Of a DNA stretch of 64,000 nucleotides, positions 29,146-38,806 are shown in pieces. The number at the start of each line of letters is the position of its first letter. Positions within the stretch are counted from its first letter, which is position 1. The position numbers and the translations under genes are program-made. The stretch lies in the NCBI RefSeq assembly GCF_900177725.1, contig NZ_FXAT01000015.1, positions 62,001 to 126,000 on the forward strand. Reading direction: 5' to 3'. This stretch comes from Paraburkholderia susongensis. Its GTDB lineage: Bacteria; Pseudomonadota; Gammaproteobacteria; Burkholderiales; Burkholderiaceae. Below the pieces are notes generated by a model. That model searched no databases, was not told the DNA's origin, and saw nothing but the letters and a program-made list of their open reading frames with translations.

Positions 29146-29913
29146 TTAGCTGAACATCAGTGCTGTCAGCAGGAAATCGAGCCCGAGCACCGCGAGCGAC
29201 GCGTACACGACCGTGCGGGTCGTCGCGCGCGACACGCCTTCCGGCGTCGGCTTCGCCTCGTAGCCCTGAAACAGCGCGACGAAGGTCACCGCGAAGCCGA
29301 ACACCACGCTCTTGACGACACCGGCGCCGACATCGCGCCACACATCGACGCCGCTTTGCATCTGCGACCAGAACGCGCCGGCGTCGACGCCGATCAGCAG
29401 CACGCCCACCACGTAACCGCCCAGAATACCGACCGCGCTGAAAATCGCCGCGAGGATCGGCATCGAGATAATGCCCGCCCACAGGCGCGGCGCGACCACG
29501 ACCTTGACCGGGTCGACGGCCATCATTTCCATCGCGGTGAGCTGCTCGCCCGCCTTCATGAGGCCGATTTCGGCCGTGAGCGAGGTGCCCGCGCGGCCCG
29601 CGAACAGCAACGCCGTGACCACCGGCCCGAGTTCGCGCACGAGCGACAGTGCGACGAGCAAGCCGAGCGCCTGCTCGGAGCCATAGCGATTGAGCGTGTA
29701 ATAGCCCTGCAGACCGAGCACGAAGCCGACGAAGAGCCCCGACACCGCAATGATGACAAGCGAATAATTACCGACGAAGTGGATCTGCTTCGTGACAAGG
29801 CGCGGGCGCCGCAGCAGCGGGAAAAACTCGAGCACGAGGCGGATGAAGAAGCGCGTCGCGTAGCCGGCCATGCCGAGCCCGTCGATCACCGAGCGACCGA
29901 TCGCACTGATCAT
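29146..29913 (-). CDS. mlaE: phospholipid ABC transporter permease MlaE
   Basis: Encodes 255 residues, with about five or six membrane helices of the DUF140/MlaE family: [38 protein letters not shown] and [53 protein letters not shown] are the hallmark region. It forms the membrane core that binds MlaD and MlaF. The ATG (29913) overlaps the mlaF stop as ATGA. Confidence 0.96.
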   Translation of the reverse strand: MISAIGRSVIDGLGMAGYATRFFIRLVLEFFPLLRRPRLVTKQIHFVGNYSLVIIAVSGLFVGFVLGLQGYYTLNRYGSEQALGLLVALSLVRELGPVVTALLFAGRAGTSLTAEIGLMKAGEQLTAMEMMAVDPVKVVVAPRLWAGIISMPILAAIFSAVGILGGYVVGVLLIGVDAGAFWSQMQSGVDVWRDVGAGVVKSVVFGFAVTFVALFQGYEAKPTPEGVSRATTRTVVYASLAVLGLDFLLTALMFS

Positions 29914-30734
29914 GACAGGCCTCCGCCAATGCCGAAGTCCGCCGCGAGCGGCGTCGTGCTCGGATAGTGGAATTTGAACGGGCCGTCCGGCGCGCCGTCG
30001 ATGAACTGCCGCACCGTGGGGTCGGCCGACGCGCGCAGTTCGTCCGGCGTGCCTTGCGCGTGCACGCCGCCGTTGGCGAGGAAGTAGACGTAATCCGCGA
30101 TCGCGAACGATTCCGGCACGTCGTGCGTGACGAGAATCGAGGTGGCGCCGAGCGCCTGATTCAGCGTGCGGATCAGATTGGCGGTGATGCCGAGCGAGAT
30201 CGGATCGAGGCCGGCGAACGGTTCGTCGTACATCATCAGTTCGGGGTCGAGTGCGATGGCGCGCGCGAGCGCCACGCGCCGCGCCATGCCGCCCGAAATC
30301 TCCGAGGGCAGCAGATCGCGCGCGCCGCGCAGGCCAACCGCGTTGAGCTTCATCAGCACGAGGTCGCGCAGCAGTTCTTCGGGGAGATCGGTGTGCTCGC
30401 GCAGCGAGAAGGCGACATTTTCGAACACCGACATGTCGGTGAAGAGCGCGCCGAACTGGAACAGCATGCCCATCTTGCGGCGCAGCACGTAGAGGCTATC
30501 GCGCGTCTGCTGGCCGATGTCCTGGCCCTGGAACAGCACCTGGCCGCGCTGCGCTCGCACGAGGCCGCCGATCAGGCGCAGCACCGTGGTCTTGCCGCAA
30601 CCCGAGCCGCCCATGACCGCAACGACCTGACCTCGCGCAAAGCGCAGGTTCAGATTCGACAGGACGAGCCGGTCGCCGTAACCGAAGTCGACGTCGCGCA
30701 GCTCGAGTAAGGTCTCACGGGAGGAAGGCACCAA
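29910..30734 (-). CDS. mlaF: phospholipid ABC transporter ATPase MlaF
   Basis: Encodes 274 residues. The first codon is TTG (30734) with AAGGA 8-9 nt upstream; a GTG immediately follows and is the alternative. Walker [20 protein letters not shown]-loop [22 protein letters not shown], signature [22 protein letters not shown] and Walker [13 protein letters not shown] are complete, with VTHDVPESF at the H-loop. It drives phospholipid transport from the cytoplasmic face. It is the first gene of the mla operon. Confidence 0.95.
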   Translation of the reverse strand: MVPSSRETLLELRDVDFGYGDRLVLSNLNLRFARGQVVAVMGGSGCGKTTVLRLIGGLVRAQRGQVLFQGQDIGQQTRDSLYVLRRKMGMLFQFGALFTDMSVFENVAFSLREHTDLPEELLRDLVLMKLNAVGLRGARDLLPSEISGGMARRVALARAIALDPELMMYDEPFAGLDPISLGITANLIRTLNQALGATSILVTHDVPESFAIADYVYFLANGGVHAQGTPDELRASADPTVRQFIDGAPDGPFKFHYPSTTPLAADFGIGGGLS

Positions 30735-30744
30735 ACTGACAATC

Positions 30745-30786
30745 CTTTTGCACGGAAGGCCGAATTATAGGGCCATCATGCAAAAG
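30745..30786 (-). promoter_or_regulatory. mla operon promoter within a 42-bp inverted repeat
   Basis: Perfect 8-bp arms CTTTTGCA (30745-30752) and TGCAAAAG (30779-30786), plus an inner GGCC/GGCC pair, flank a consensus minus-strand -10 TATAAT (plus 30764-30769). No good -35 is visible at 17 bp upstream (CGGCAG), so activation may be needed. Predicted transcript start is about 23 nt before the mlaF TTG. The symmetric flanks could be an operator or form a hairpin in transcripts from thiE. Confidence 0.5.
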
Positions 30787-30826
30787 CTGCCGTGAGGGGG
30801 CCCTGTTCCTTGACGAAGCCTGACGA

Positions 30827-31930
30827 TTATTGCGTAAACGCTTGTTGCAGTGCAGAAACCGCGGCAGCCGGATCGGCTGCTTCGGTGACCGCGCGCACCA
30901 CGGCCGCACAGCCGACGCCGGTTGCGAGCACGTCGGGCAGCACCTGCCGATCGATTCCGCCGATCGCGACGAGCGGCACCACGCCGTCGAGCAGCCGCAC
31001 ATAGCGAGCAAGACGCCGCAAGCCCTGCGGCGCGGTCGGCATGACCTTGGTCGTGGTCGGAAACACCGCGCCCAGTGCAATGTAACTCGGACGGAAATGC
31101 AGCGCTTTCAGCATTTCATAGAAACCGTGCGTCGACAGACCGAGCCGGATGCCGGCGGCCGCGAGCGCCGACAGGTCCGCAGTATGCACGTCTTCCTGGC
31201 CGAGATGCACGCCGTAGGCGCCTGCTTCGAGCGCGGCCCGCCAGTGATCGTTGATGAACACCTGCGCGTCGTGCGCACGGCCGGCCGCCACGCAGCGGGC
31301 GATTTCGCGCTTCAGTTCGTCAACGGGTTCGGCCGATTTGCGGCGCAACTGCACCGTCTTCACGCCGAAGCCTACCACCCGCTCGACCCAGTCCGCAGTT
31401 GGCAGCACCGGGTACAGGCCGAGCTTCGGCGGGCAACGCGCGAACGGCTGCGCGGGCGCGGCCGGCAAGCCGGTCACGCGCGGAAAGTGTGCGAGGTCGG
31501 ACGGGAAGGCGTCGTCGGCGCGGGTTTCGTCGCCGTCGCGCCACGCGAGCGCGAGCACGAGTGCGTCGTGCGGATCGAAACCGCAGTCGAGGAATGCGGC
31601 CAGCGCGGCAATCCAGTCTTCCGCCAGATGGCCTTCGAGGCCGTACTTCTCACCGCCCAGATGCAACGTGGCCTTGTTTTCCGCGGCTTCGATCACGCCC
31701 GCTCCCTGCGTGAGCCAGCGCGCCATCTGCGCGCCGTGCTGCTGCGCGTCCGCGATCACGATCAGGTCGCCGCCGTTCGGCTCGTCGGGCGCGGTCAGGC
31801 AGATGCGCCACGGCGCGTGCGTCGGCGGCCAGTCACCGAGACGCGCGCGGATCCGCTCGGTGGCTTCGGTGAGTTCGTCGGCCGGCGGCCAGAACAGGTC
31901 GCGGCCCTTCAAGGTCAATGACTGTGTCAT
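30827..31930 (-). CDS. thiE: thiamine phosphate synthase ThiE with N-terminal extension
   Basis: Encodes 367 residues from ATG 31930, against about 210 for ordinary ThiE. Residues about 165-367 are the ThiE barrel: [70 protein letters not shown] and [12 protein letters not shown]. Residues 1-160 are an extra domain; its part [29 protein letters not shown] resembles the C-terminal helices of ThiD-type kinases. The enzyme joins HMP-PP to the thiazole phosphate. The ATG overlaps the thiG stop (ATGA); last thi gene. Confidence 0.92.
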   Translation of the reverse strand: MTQSLTLKGRDLFWPPADELTEATERIRARLGDWPPTHAPWRICLTAPDEPNGGDLIVIADAQQHGAQMARWLTQGAGVIEAAENKATLHLGGEKYGLEGHLAEDWIAALAAFLDCGFDPHDALVLALAWRDGDETRADDAFPSDLAHFPRVTGLPAAPAQPFARCPPKLGLYPVLPTADWVERVVGFGVKTVQLRRKSAEPVDELKREIARCVAAGRAHDAQVFINDHWRAALEAGAYGVHLGQEDVHTADLSALAAAGIRLGLSTHGFYEMLKALHFRPSYIALGAVFPTTTKVMPTAPQGLRRLARYVRLLDGVVPLVAIGGIDRQVLPDVLATGVGCAAVVRAVTEAADPAAAVSALQQAFTQ

Positions 31931-32742
31931 ACCGCCCCTCCATCCTGATGCCAGAACGGCATACCGACCACCGGTGTGCTCGCGTGCGCGCTCTCGCGCT
32001 CGGCCATCGGCCCCGCGAGATATGCCTCGCGCCCCGCTTCGACGCCGAGCGCGAAGGCGCGCGCCATCGCCTCGGGGTGGGTGGCCTGCGACACCGCCGT
32101 GTTCAGCAGCACGCCGTCGAAGCCCCACTCCATCACCTGGGCCGCGTGCGACGGCACGCCGAGCCCGGCGTCGACGATCAGCGGCACGTCCGGCAGCCGC
32201 TCGCGCAGCACGCGCAGCCCGTACGGGTTGATCACGCCCTTGCCGGTGCCGATCGGCGCGCCCCACGGCATCAGCGCCTCGCAGCCGGCGTCGAGCAGAC
32301 GGCGGCCGATCACGAGATCTTCGGTGCAATACGGCAGCACCTTGAAGCCGTCCTTGACGAGCCGCGCAGCGGCCTCGATCAGGCCGACCGGGTCGGGCTG
32401 CAGCGTGTAGTCGTCGCCGATCAGTTCGAGCTTGATCCAGTCGGTTTCGAAGATTTCGCGCGCCATGTGCGCGGTCGTGACCGCTTCGCCGACTGTCAGG
32501 CAGCCCGCCGTGTTCGGCAGCAGCGGCACGGCGTGGCGCTTGAGCAAATCGAAGAAGCCGGCTTCGGCGCCGCCCTCGTTCATCTGGCGGCGCAGCGCGA
32601 CGGTGACCATGCCGGGCCGCGCGGCGCCGATCGAATCGGACAGTGACTGCAGCGACGGATAGCGCGAGGTGCCGAGCAGTACGCGGCTCGCGAAGGTTTG
32701 ACCGTATAGCGTGAGCGCGTCGGCGGTCTCATGAGAAGTCAT
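31927..32742 (-). CDS. thiG: thiazole synthase ThiG
   Basis: Encodes 271 residues from ATG 32742 ([30 protein letters not shown]); two in-frame ATGs lie just upstream at 32748 and 32751. The barrel has [23 protein letters not shown] with the catalytic Lys, [18 protein letters not shown] and [31 protein letters not shown]-like [16 protein letters not shown] phosphate loop. It forms the thiazole ring from DXP, dehydroglycine and ThiS thiocarboxylate. Confidence 0.96.
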   Translation of the reverse strand: MTSHETADALTLYGQTFASRVLLGTSRYPSLQSLSDSIGAARPGMVTVALRRQMNEGGAEAGFFDLLKRHAVPLLPNTAGCLTVGEAVTTAHMAREIFETDWIKLELIGDDYTLQPDPVGLIEAAARLVKDGFKVLPYCTEDLVIGRRLLDAGCEALMPWGAPIGTGKGVINPYGLRVLRERLPDVPLIVDAGLGVPSHAAQVMEWGFDGVLLNTAVSQATHPEAMARAFALGVEAGREAYLAGPMAERESAHASTPVVGMPFWHQDGGAV

Positions 32743-32821
32743 TTGCATCATCCTGGTTTGCAGCAGCGGGTTGGCGGCAAGGGTGTCCGGCAATGGGTGA
32801 GCGGCAGTAGCGCGAGCGCGC

Positions 32822-33019
32822 TCAGCCGCCCGCCACCGGTTGCACGACGTCGAGCCGGTCACCTGCTTGCAGCGCGCGCGCCGCATGCTGGGTACGCGCG
32901 ACGAAATCACCGTTGAGCGCGACCGCGAACGGCGGGCGCGCGCCAAAAGCGGCGAGCGCATCGGCGACAGTCGCGCCCTCGGGCAGTGACAACGGCTTCT
33001 GATTGATATGAATGTCCAT
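32822..33019 (-). CDS. thiS: sulfur carrier protein ThiS
   Basis: Encodes 65 residues from ATG 33019. It is a ubiquitin-like protein ending in the functional diglycine VAGG, the site of thiocarboxylation. It starts [26 protein letters not shown] and donates sulfur to ThiG. The start at 33058 on the same frame adds 13 residues and is not expected. It is 51 bp past thiO and 79 bp before thiG. Confidence 0.95.
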   Translation of the reverse strand: MDIHINQKPLSLPEGATVADALAAFGARPPFAVALNGDFVARTQHAARALQAGDRLDVVQPVAGG

Positions 33020-33070
33020 GGTGTTCGAATACGGTTCAATCGAGGGCGAAAGCGGCATGGCGCACGGCGC

Positions 33071-34201
33071 TCAGGCCGGCTCCCGCGCGAAATCCTGCGG
33101 AAAAAGCTCGCTCCAGCGCGCCTCGCGCCGCCAGCCGGCGAACGCGTCGGCGTCGCCGATGCGGCCGTCGAGCAGCGCGGCGGCGAAGCGCACGGCTTCG
33201 TCGGCGACTTCGGGCGCGATCATGTAGCCGTGCCGGTACAGGCCGTTCACGCGCAGCGTGCGCGCGCCGTCCCAGAACAGCGCGGGACGGTGGTCGGGCA
33301 AGGTCGGACGGCACTGCGAATTGAGTTCGAGGATGCGCGCCTCGCCGAAGCCCGGATGCACCGAAAATGCCGCGCTCAGCAATTCGAGCGCCGAGCGCAC
33401 ACTGACCGGCGACATGTCCTCGCCTTCGACCTCGGTCGCGCCGATCACGTAGAGGCCGTTCTGCTTCGGCGCGATGTAGAGCGGATAGCGCGGATGCAGC
33501 AGCCGCACCGGGCGCGTCAGTTGAAGACCCGGCGCATGCACGCGCGCGACTTCGCCGCGGATGCCGCGCAGCGTGGGCAGCACCGGCTTTGCGCCGAGAC
33601 CGCGGCAGTCGATCGTGATGCCGGCCTCCGGCAGCGACGCTTCGTTAACGGGTGTATTCCAATGCGTATCGACGCCGCGCTCGGCAAGCCCCGCGGCGAG
33701 CGCGGCGAGCACCTGGCGGTTGTCGAGCTGGCCTTCGCGCGGCAGCAGCCACCCTTGATTGAAGCGCCCGGCCAACGCGGGCTCGGCGGCGCCCAGTTGC
33801 GCGCCGGCCAGCGCGACGAAGCCGCCGTCGAGCAACTCGGCCGGCGCATTCGCACGCACGCGGCGCTCGAACAGCGGCGCCTCGGTGCGATCCGCGTGAT
33901 GCCAGACGACGAGCGTGCCGTTGCGCTGGAAAAACACCGGCTCCGGCAATTCGGCCAGCACGCGCGGCCAGCTATCGAGCGAACTCGCGCCGAGCCGTGT
34001 AATCAGCAGCTCAGCGCTGGCGGCCTCGGCGAGCGGCGCGAGCATCGCCGCGGCAACCCATGCGGCAGCCTGCGTCCCGGCGGCATCGCCGCGCTCGTAA
34101 AGCGCCACGCGATGCCCCTCGCCAGCGAGGCGCCACGCGACCAGCCGGCCGCACAGGCCACCGCCGAGCACGGCGAAATCGGGTCGAGCGTGACGGTTCA
34201 T
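33071..34201 (-). CDS. thiO: glycine oxidase ThiO (FAD-dependent)
   Basis: Encodes 376 residues. The N-terminal Rossmann FAD motif is [31 protein letters not shown]. Other matches to the DAO family are [31 protein letters not shown] and [38 protein letters not shown], with a C-terminal [17 protein letters not shown]. It oxidises glycine to the imine needed by ThiG in aerobic thiazole synthesis. First protein of the thi operon beneath the TPP riboswitch. Confidence 0.93.
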   Translation of the reverse strand: MNRHARPDFAVLGGGLCGRLVAWRLAGEGHRVALYERGDAAGTQAAAWVAAAMLAPLAEAASAELLITRLGASSLDSWPRVLAELPEPVFFQRNGTLVVWHHADRTEAPLFERRVRANAPAELLDGGFVALAGAQLGAAEPALAGRFNQGWLLPREGQLDNRQVLAALAAGLAERGVDTHWNTPVNEASLPEAGITIDCRGLGAKPVLPTLRGIRGEVARVHAPGLQLTRPVRLLHPRYPLYIAPKQNGLYVIGATEVEGEDMSPVSVRSALELLSAAFSVHPGFGEARILELNSQCRPTLPDHRPALFWDGARTLRVNGLYRHGYMIAPEVADEAVRFAAALLDGRIGDADAFAGWRREARWSELFPQDFAREPA

Positions 34202-34344
34202 CGCGCGCGCTCCGCTTTATGATTCGTTTTGCGATTCGCTTCGCGCGCCGTTTCGCGACGGCGGCAGGCAACGCCAAAGCGGCACGCCACACCGGCAGCG
34301 GCGTGGCGGGGAGCAAAGTATATGTGTGAAGAATAGGCGGTCAT
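34198..34344 (-). other. possible 48-residue leader ORF coupled to thiO
   Basis: The ATG at 34344 has GGAAAGGA 4-5 nt upstream. The frame runs 48 codons, starting MTAYSSHIYFAPRH and ending in a basic Lys/Arg/Glu-rich tail, and stops at 34198 in an ATGA overlap with thiO. The overlap plus ribosome-binding site suggests translational coupling. The composition is repetitive (AAACGAATC-like copies), so it may be a chance frame. Confidence 0.35.
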
Positions 34345-34479
34345 CGAGTCCTTTCCGTACGGCCCAAAAACGCACGTACCCAGGACGAAACCGGCGGGTG
34401 AAGCCGGCCGGGCAATACGCTCGCACGTCATGTGCTGAGCCCGCCCGGCGGGGAATGGAAGACGTTCGCTTCCGGAAAC

Positions 34480-34582
34480 TTCCCGCGCCGGTATTACCCG
34501 GATCGGGTGCAAAGGGTCTCTCTCAGCCTCGCCGCCGCAGCATGGAAATCATGCCGCCTGTGGGCAAAGCACCCCTGTTTCG
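34480..34582 (-). promoter_or_regulatory. TPP riboswitch (THI element)
   Basis: Read on the minus strand the region has the THI-box hallmarks in order: ACAGGGGTGC, a P3-type stem (GGCGGCATG...CATGCTGCGGC), GGCTGAGAGAGACCC, then CCTTTGCACCCGATCCGGGTAATACCGGCG. The CUGAGA and the terminal CUGAUCCGG-type strands bind thiamine pyrophosphate. It lies about 280 nt before thiO, with a candidate promoter immediately upstream. High TPP should lower thiOSGE expression. Confidence 0.92.
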
Positions 34583-34591
34583 TCACGGGTC

Positions 34592-34621
34592 ATTAGACCA
34601 TAAAAGGCGCGGCGCCCGCAA
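34592..34621 (-). promoter_or_regulatory. candidate thi operon promoter
   Basis: On the minus strand TTGCGG (34616-34621) and TCTAAT (34592-34597) are 18 bp apart. The predicted start near 34585 sits just before the first strand of the TPP aptamer, as expected for a riboswitch leader. Confidence 0.5.
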
Positions 34622-35008
34622 ACCAGCGGACCGCCGTAGCCAACGTCATTTTGATCTGGCACCGTCTCCCGTCACGCGGAAGCGGTGCGAGCCGGCGCTC
34701 TGGCACAATGCCGTGACCGGTGCCGCCAAAACGCGGCGCGCGCGGCGCCCCGGGCCGCATGCGCGGCGGCGGTATCGAGGCGGGGCGCCGACGGCGAAAA
34801 TTAATTCTCGCTTAAGGGCATCACGCCAGAATCGGGCGCCCGTCCGGACTCGCGTTGGTCAGGCACGATGCCCGGGCAGGTATCGCAGACCCGCCGCAGG
34901 GCGGCCCGCCGATGGGCCGGCCCTCAGCGGGATCGCCCGACATGGGTCAACCCGAACGGACCCGCATGCCGGATCGACATTTCGGGCCAGCACTTCACCA
35001 GGACGCTC
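34622..35008. other. intergenic region before the SbmA-like ABC transporter
   Basis: About 390 bp of mostly GC-rich sequence separate the divergent thi and ABC genes. A slightly AT-richer patch (TTAATTCTCGCTTAAGG near 34800) might hold the plus-strand promoter. The AGGA before ATG 35009 is the only clear signal. No gene or repeat is convincing. Confidence 0.4.
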
Positions 35009-36760
35009 ATGACATCACATACTTCCGCCAGCCCCGCGCTGCCGCCCGACGATAAAGTCTCCGCCTGGAGCCTGATCAAGCCCTACTGGGTTTCCGAGGA
35101 ACGCTTCGTGGCGTGGGGGCTGCTCATCACGATCATCGTGATGAACCTGCTCGTCGTCTGGATCAATGTGCGCCTGAACCGCTGGAGCGCCGACTTCTAC
35201 AACGCCCTGCAAGCGAAGAACGTCCACGACTTCCCGCACCTGCTGATGATCTTCACCGGGCTCGCGTTCGGCTTCATCATCCTCGCCGTGTACGGACGCT
35301 ATCTGCGCCAGATGCTCGGCTTCCGCTGGCGCCAGTGGCTGACCACGCGCTACCTGAACGAGTGGCTCAACGACAGCGCGTTCTACCGCATCGAACGCGA
35401 CCGCCTCGCCGACAACCCCGACCAGCGGATCAGCGACGACCTGCAGTCGTTCGCCACCACCACGCTCTCGCTGACGCTCGACCTGCTGTCCACCGTCGTC
35501 ACGCTCGTGTCGTTCATCACGATCCTGTGGTCGCTCGCGGGCGCGCTGACCCTCTCGATCGGCGGCACGCCGCTGCACATCCCCGGCTATATGGTGTGGG
35601 CCGCGGCGCTGTATGCGGTGGTCGGCTCGCTGGTCACGCAGAAGGTCGGCCATCCGCTCGTGTCGATCAACTATCAGGCACAGAAAGTCGAGGCGGATTT
35701 CCGCTTCGGCCTGATCCGTTTGCGTGAGAACGCCGAGCAGATCGCGTTCTACAACGGCATGGAAACCGAGAAGACGAACGCGCACTCGCTGTTCAGCCGC
35801 ATCCGCGACAACTGGTGGCAGGTGATGAAGTACACCAAGCGGCTCACGTTCGTGCTGAGCTTCTACGGTCAGATTGCGATCATCTTCCCGATCGTGGTCG
35901 CCGCGCCGCGCTACTTCGCGGGCGCCTTCACGTTCGGCGTGCTGATGCAGATTTCGAGCGCGTTCGGCACCGTCAGCGATTCGTTCTCGTGGTTCATCAA
36001 CAGTTATACGAGCCTCGTCGAATGGCGCGCCACCGTGAACCGGTTGCGCGAGTTCAAGCGCATCATGCGTTCGCCGCGCCTGAAGGAATCCGTGTCGCCG
36101 GCAACCGAGCACGGTGGCATCAACCTGCATTTCGTCGACGCCAACCAGCTCTCCACCGAAAGCCTCCAGCTCGCGCTGCCGAACGGCAACCCGCTCTCGA
36201 GCATCCGCGATATCGCGATCCGGCCCGGCTCGCGCTGGCTCGTGCGCGGTCCCTCCGGTGCGGGCAAAAGCACGCTGATGCGCGCGCTCGCGGGCCTCTG
36301 GCCGTTCGGCGACGGCTCGATCGACGCGCCGGTCAACGCGCGCATGATGTTCATTCCGCAGATCAGCTACATGCCGATCGGCACGCTGAAGGCAGCGCTC
36401 GCGTATCCGTCCGCGGCCGACACCTACACCGACGACGAATGCCGCGAAGCGCTCGTCGTCTGCCATCTGTCGGAATACGCCGACCGTCTGCAGGAATCGG
36501 CACACTGGACCCGCGTGCTGTCGCCGGGCGAGCAGCAGCGCTTCGCCGCCGCGCGCGTGCTGCTGCACAAGCCGGACTACCTGTTCCTCGACGAAGCGAC
36601 GAGTGCGCTCGACGCGGAAAACGAGGCGCGTCTCTACCGCCTGTTCACGGAGCGGCTGCCGAAGGCGGCGATCGTGAGCGTCGCGCATCGCGAATCGCTC
36701 GCGGCGTTCCATGACGAAACGCTCGACGTCGAGCGCAGCCGCGAAGCGGTAGCGGCATGA
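35009..36760 (+). CDS. SbmA/BacA-type ABC transporter (fused permease-ATPase)
   Basis: Encodes 583 residues from ATG 35009 (AGGA 5 nt upstream; the longer frame is ruled out by composition). The membrane domain of six helices contains the SbmA/YddA-family pattern RWSADFYNALQAKN, FRWRQWLTTRYLNEWL and NPDQRISDDLQSF. The ATPase domain has Walker A RGPSGAGKSTLMRALAGLWPFG, signature LSPGEQQRFAAARVLLHKP and Walker B YLFLDEATSALD. Such proteins exchange or import peptides or cobalamin-type ligands. The stop overlaps the SDR start (ATGA). Confidence 0.92.
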   Translation: MTSHTSASPALPPDDKVSAWSLIKPYWVSEERFVAWGLLITIIVMNLLVVWINVRLNRWSADFYNALQAKNVHDFPHLLMIFTGLAFGFIILAVYGRYLRQMLGFRWRQWLTTRYLNEWLNDSAFYRIERDRLADNPDQRISDDLQSFATTTLSLTLDLLSTVVTLVSFITILWSLAGALTLSIGGTPLHIPGYMVWAAALYAVVGSLVTQKVGHPLVSINYQAQKVEADFRFGLIRLRENAEQIAFYNGMETEKTNAHSLFSRIRDNWWQVMKYTKRLTFVLSFYGQIAIIFPIVVAAPRYFAGAFTFGVLMQISSAFGTVSDSFSWFINSYTSLVEWRATVNRLREFKRIMRSPRLKESVSPATEHGGINLHFVDANQLSTESLQLALPNGNPLSSIRDIAIRPGSRWLVRGPSGAGKSTLMRALAGLWPFGDGSIDAPVNARMMFIPQISYMPIGTLKAALAYPSAADTYTDDECREALVVCHLSEYADRLQESAHWTRVLSPGEQQRFAAARVLLHKPDYLFLDEATSALDAENEARLYRLFTERLPKAAIVSVAHRESLAAFHDETLDVERSREAVAA

Positions 36761-37587
36761 GCGAAGCGATGAGCGAGCGCGCGAACGAGGCGAACGATAA
36801 CGCAAATGACAGCGCAAACGGCGCGGCAGCCCGGCGTGTCGTGCTGATCACCGGCGCCGGCTCCGGCATCGGCGCGGCGCTCGCCCGGCGTATCGCCGCA
36901 CCAGGCACCGCGTTGATGCTGCACGCTCGCGGCGCCGACGACGCGTCCCGTCAACGGCTCGCGCAGGTCGCCGACGCATGCGCGGCGAGCGGCGCGCACT
37001 GCGCGACTGTGTTCGGCGATCTCGCCGAGCGCGGCGCGGCAGAGCACGTGGTGCATCGGACACTCGCGAGCTTCGGCGCACTCGACCAGCTGATCGCCAA
37101 CGCAGGACACGCGCAGCGCCAGACGCTCTCCGCGCTCGACGCCGACACGTTCGGCGCCGCGTTTGCCGCGATGCCGGCCGCGTTCGCCGCGCTCGTCAAA
37201 CGCGCGATGCCCGCGCTCGAAACGTCACAGCGCGGCCGCGTGGTCGCAGTGAGTTCGTTCGTCGCGCATCGCTATCGCGCGGATGCGCCGTTCGCCGCAA
37301 CGGCGGCGGCGAAAGCGGCGCTCGAATCGCTTGCGAAAACCGCGGCCGCGGAACTCGCACCGCTCGGCGTAACCGTCAATTGCGTGGCGCCCGGCTACAC
37401 GCGCAAAGATCGCGGCCCCAGCGCCGACAACGCAGCGGTATGGGCACGCGCCGCCGAAGCAACGCCGCTCGGTCACGTCGCCGAACCGGCGGACATCGCC
37501 GCACTGATCGCATTCCTGCTCTCCGACGAAGCGCGTCACATCACCGGCCAGGTGATCCATATCGACGGCGGCCTGACGCTCGGCTGA
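36757..37587 (+). CDS. SDR-fold protein with altered active site
   Basis: Encodes 276 residues. The Rossmann glycine motif TGAGSGIGAALARR (from residue 32) and NAG (115-117) are intact. The catalytic Ser is near 166 in VAVSSFVAHRYR, and Lys is K186 in FAATAAAKAALESL. The catalytic Tyr of the YxxxK motif, four residues before the Lys, is Thr182. C-terminal GQVIHIDGG matches the family. It is translationally coupled to the ABC transporter. It may have lost redox function or use Tyr173 nearby; the substrate is unknown. Confidence 0.85.
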   Translation: MSEAMSERANEANDNANDSANGAAARRVVLITGAGSGIGAALARRIAAPGTALMLHARGADDASRQRLAQVADACAASGAHCATVFGDLAERGAAEHVVHRTLASFGALDQLIANAGHAQRQTLSALDADTFGAAFAAMPAAFAALVKRAMPALETSQRGRVVAVSSFVAHRYRADAPFAATAAAKAALESLAKTAAAELAPLGVTVNCVAPGYTRKDRGPSADNAAVWARAAEATPLGHVAEPADIAALIAFLLSDEARHITGQVIHIDGGLTLG

Positions 37588-37820
37588 ACCCTGAACCATC
37601 TCCAGCACTTTCCTGCGCGAAAAGCCTGACCGGACGGATGGCCGTCGATCGGGCCGATTTCGCAAAGCGGCCACCGCAGACCACCCCAACCCCGCAAGCC
37701 GCCCCACACGCGACAGCGCAAGCCAATCGGGTACCGGCAACTTGCTTCGTTTTACAGGGGAAAGAATTCGAAAGTGGGGCCCGCTTTGCTCGGCCTGCGC
37801 GGATCACTAAGATGACCTGA

Positions 37821-38561
37821 ATGAACCAGACCATTCTGATCGTCGACGACGATCCCGTCGTACGCGAACTCGTCAGCGAATATCTGCACGAACGCGGCTT
37901 CAAGGTCGCCACGCTCGAACACGGCATGGCGCTGCAACGCAGGTTGCAGGAGGAGCGTCCCGCGCTCGTGGTGCTCGACATCATGATGCCGGAGCTCGAC
38001 GGCATCAGTGCGCTGCGCGCGTTGCGCGTCGCCGGCGACGACATTCCCGTGATCCTGCTGACCGCGCGCGCCGAGCCGATCGACCGCGTCATCGGCCTCG
38101 AACTCGGCGCGGACGATTATCTCGGCAAGCCGTTCGAACCGAGCGAGCTGGCCGCGCGGATTCGCACCGTGCTACGGCGTCGCGGCGCGATTGCACCGGG
38201 TGCGCCGGAGCAGCGCGCGCCCTATCACTTCGGCCGCTTCGAGGTGAATTTCCCCGCGCGCGAGTTGCGCCGCGACGGCGAGCGCATCACGCTGCGCTCG
38301 AGCGAATTCGCGATGCTGAAGGTGTTCGTCACGCATGCGATGACCGTGCTCACGCGCGCGCAACTGCTCGAGAAACTGCATGGCAATAACGAAGCGCATC
38401 GGAACCGCAGCCTCGACGTATCGATCTGGCGTTTGCGCCGGCTCATCGAAGCGGACCCGTCGGAGCCGCGCTATGTGCAGACGGTGTGGGGACACGGCTA
38501 CGTGTTCGTGCCGGATGGCGAAATCGGCGTGGCCGCGCGCGGACTCGTGGCGCAACGCTGA
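37821..38561 (+). CDS. OmpR-family response regulator (copy 1)
   Basis: Encodes 246 residues: receiver domain 1-120 with acidic pocket D9-D11, phospho-acceptor D53 (VVLDIMMPELDG), T/A in LLTARAEP and K in LGKPF, then a winged-helix OmpR domain (RFEVNFPARELRRDG to RYVQTVWGHGYVFVP). It is the same length as the copy at 38807 and is about half identical by eye, so the two are paralogues. No separate kinase gene is next to it. The gene is 233 bp after the SDR gene. Confidence 0.92.
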   Translation: MNQTILIVDDDPVVRELVSEYLHERGFKVATLEHGMALQRRLQEERPALVVLDIMMPELDGISALRALRVAGDDIPVILLTARAEPIDRVIGLELGADDYLGKPFEPSELAARIRTVLRRRGAIAPGAPEQRAPYHFGRFEVNFPARELRRDGERITLRSSEFAMLKVFVTHAMTVLTRAQLLEKLHGNNEAHRNRSLDVSIWRLRRLIEADPSEPRYVQTVWGHGYVFVPDGEIGVAARGLVAQR

Positions 38562-38746
38562 ACGGCGCGACGGCTGACGCGAGTGTCAGCGTGAAAAGCA
38601 ATACGAATAACTGCGCCAGTGCACACCCGCGCACGATCCGGCGCATGCGCGGCCGCTATTCAGGTAGCCCGGGAAAGCGGTGCTAAAGTAAGCGCTGCAC
38701 CTTCGTTGACACGCCTCGCACGCTCCCGAGCCCCGCGCGGCACACC

Positions 38747-38761
38747 GTAACCATTGGTAAG
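38747..38761 (+). promoter_or_regulatory. CpxR-like box (GTAAC-N5-GTAAG) upstream of response regulator copy 2
   Basis: The direct repeat GTAACCATTGGTAAG has a 10-bp period, as for OmpR/CpxR-type regulators that bind the same face of the helix twice. It lies 34-48 nt before a TAGAAT -10 (38795-38800). A near copy in a 25-bp shared block is before the pseudophosphatase gene at 42131-42155. Confidence 0.6.
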
Positions 38762-38806
38762 GAAACGCCCGGTCGCGTGCTGTGCGCGCCAGTCTAGAAT
38801 TTCGCC

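Noticed and set aside
37588-37820. A CpxR-like box upstream of response regulator copy 1
   Set aside because: Only GTACC/GCAAC-like fragments are present; no GTAA-N6-GTAA spacing was found.
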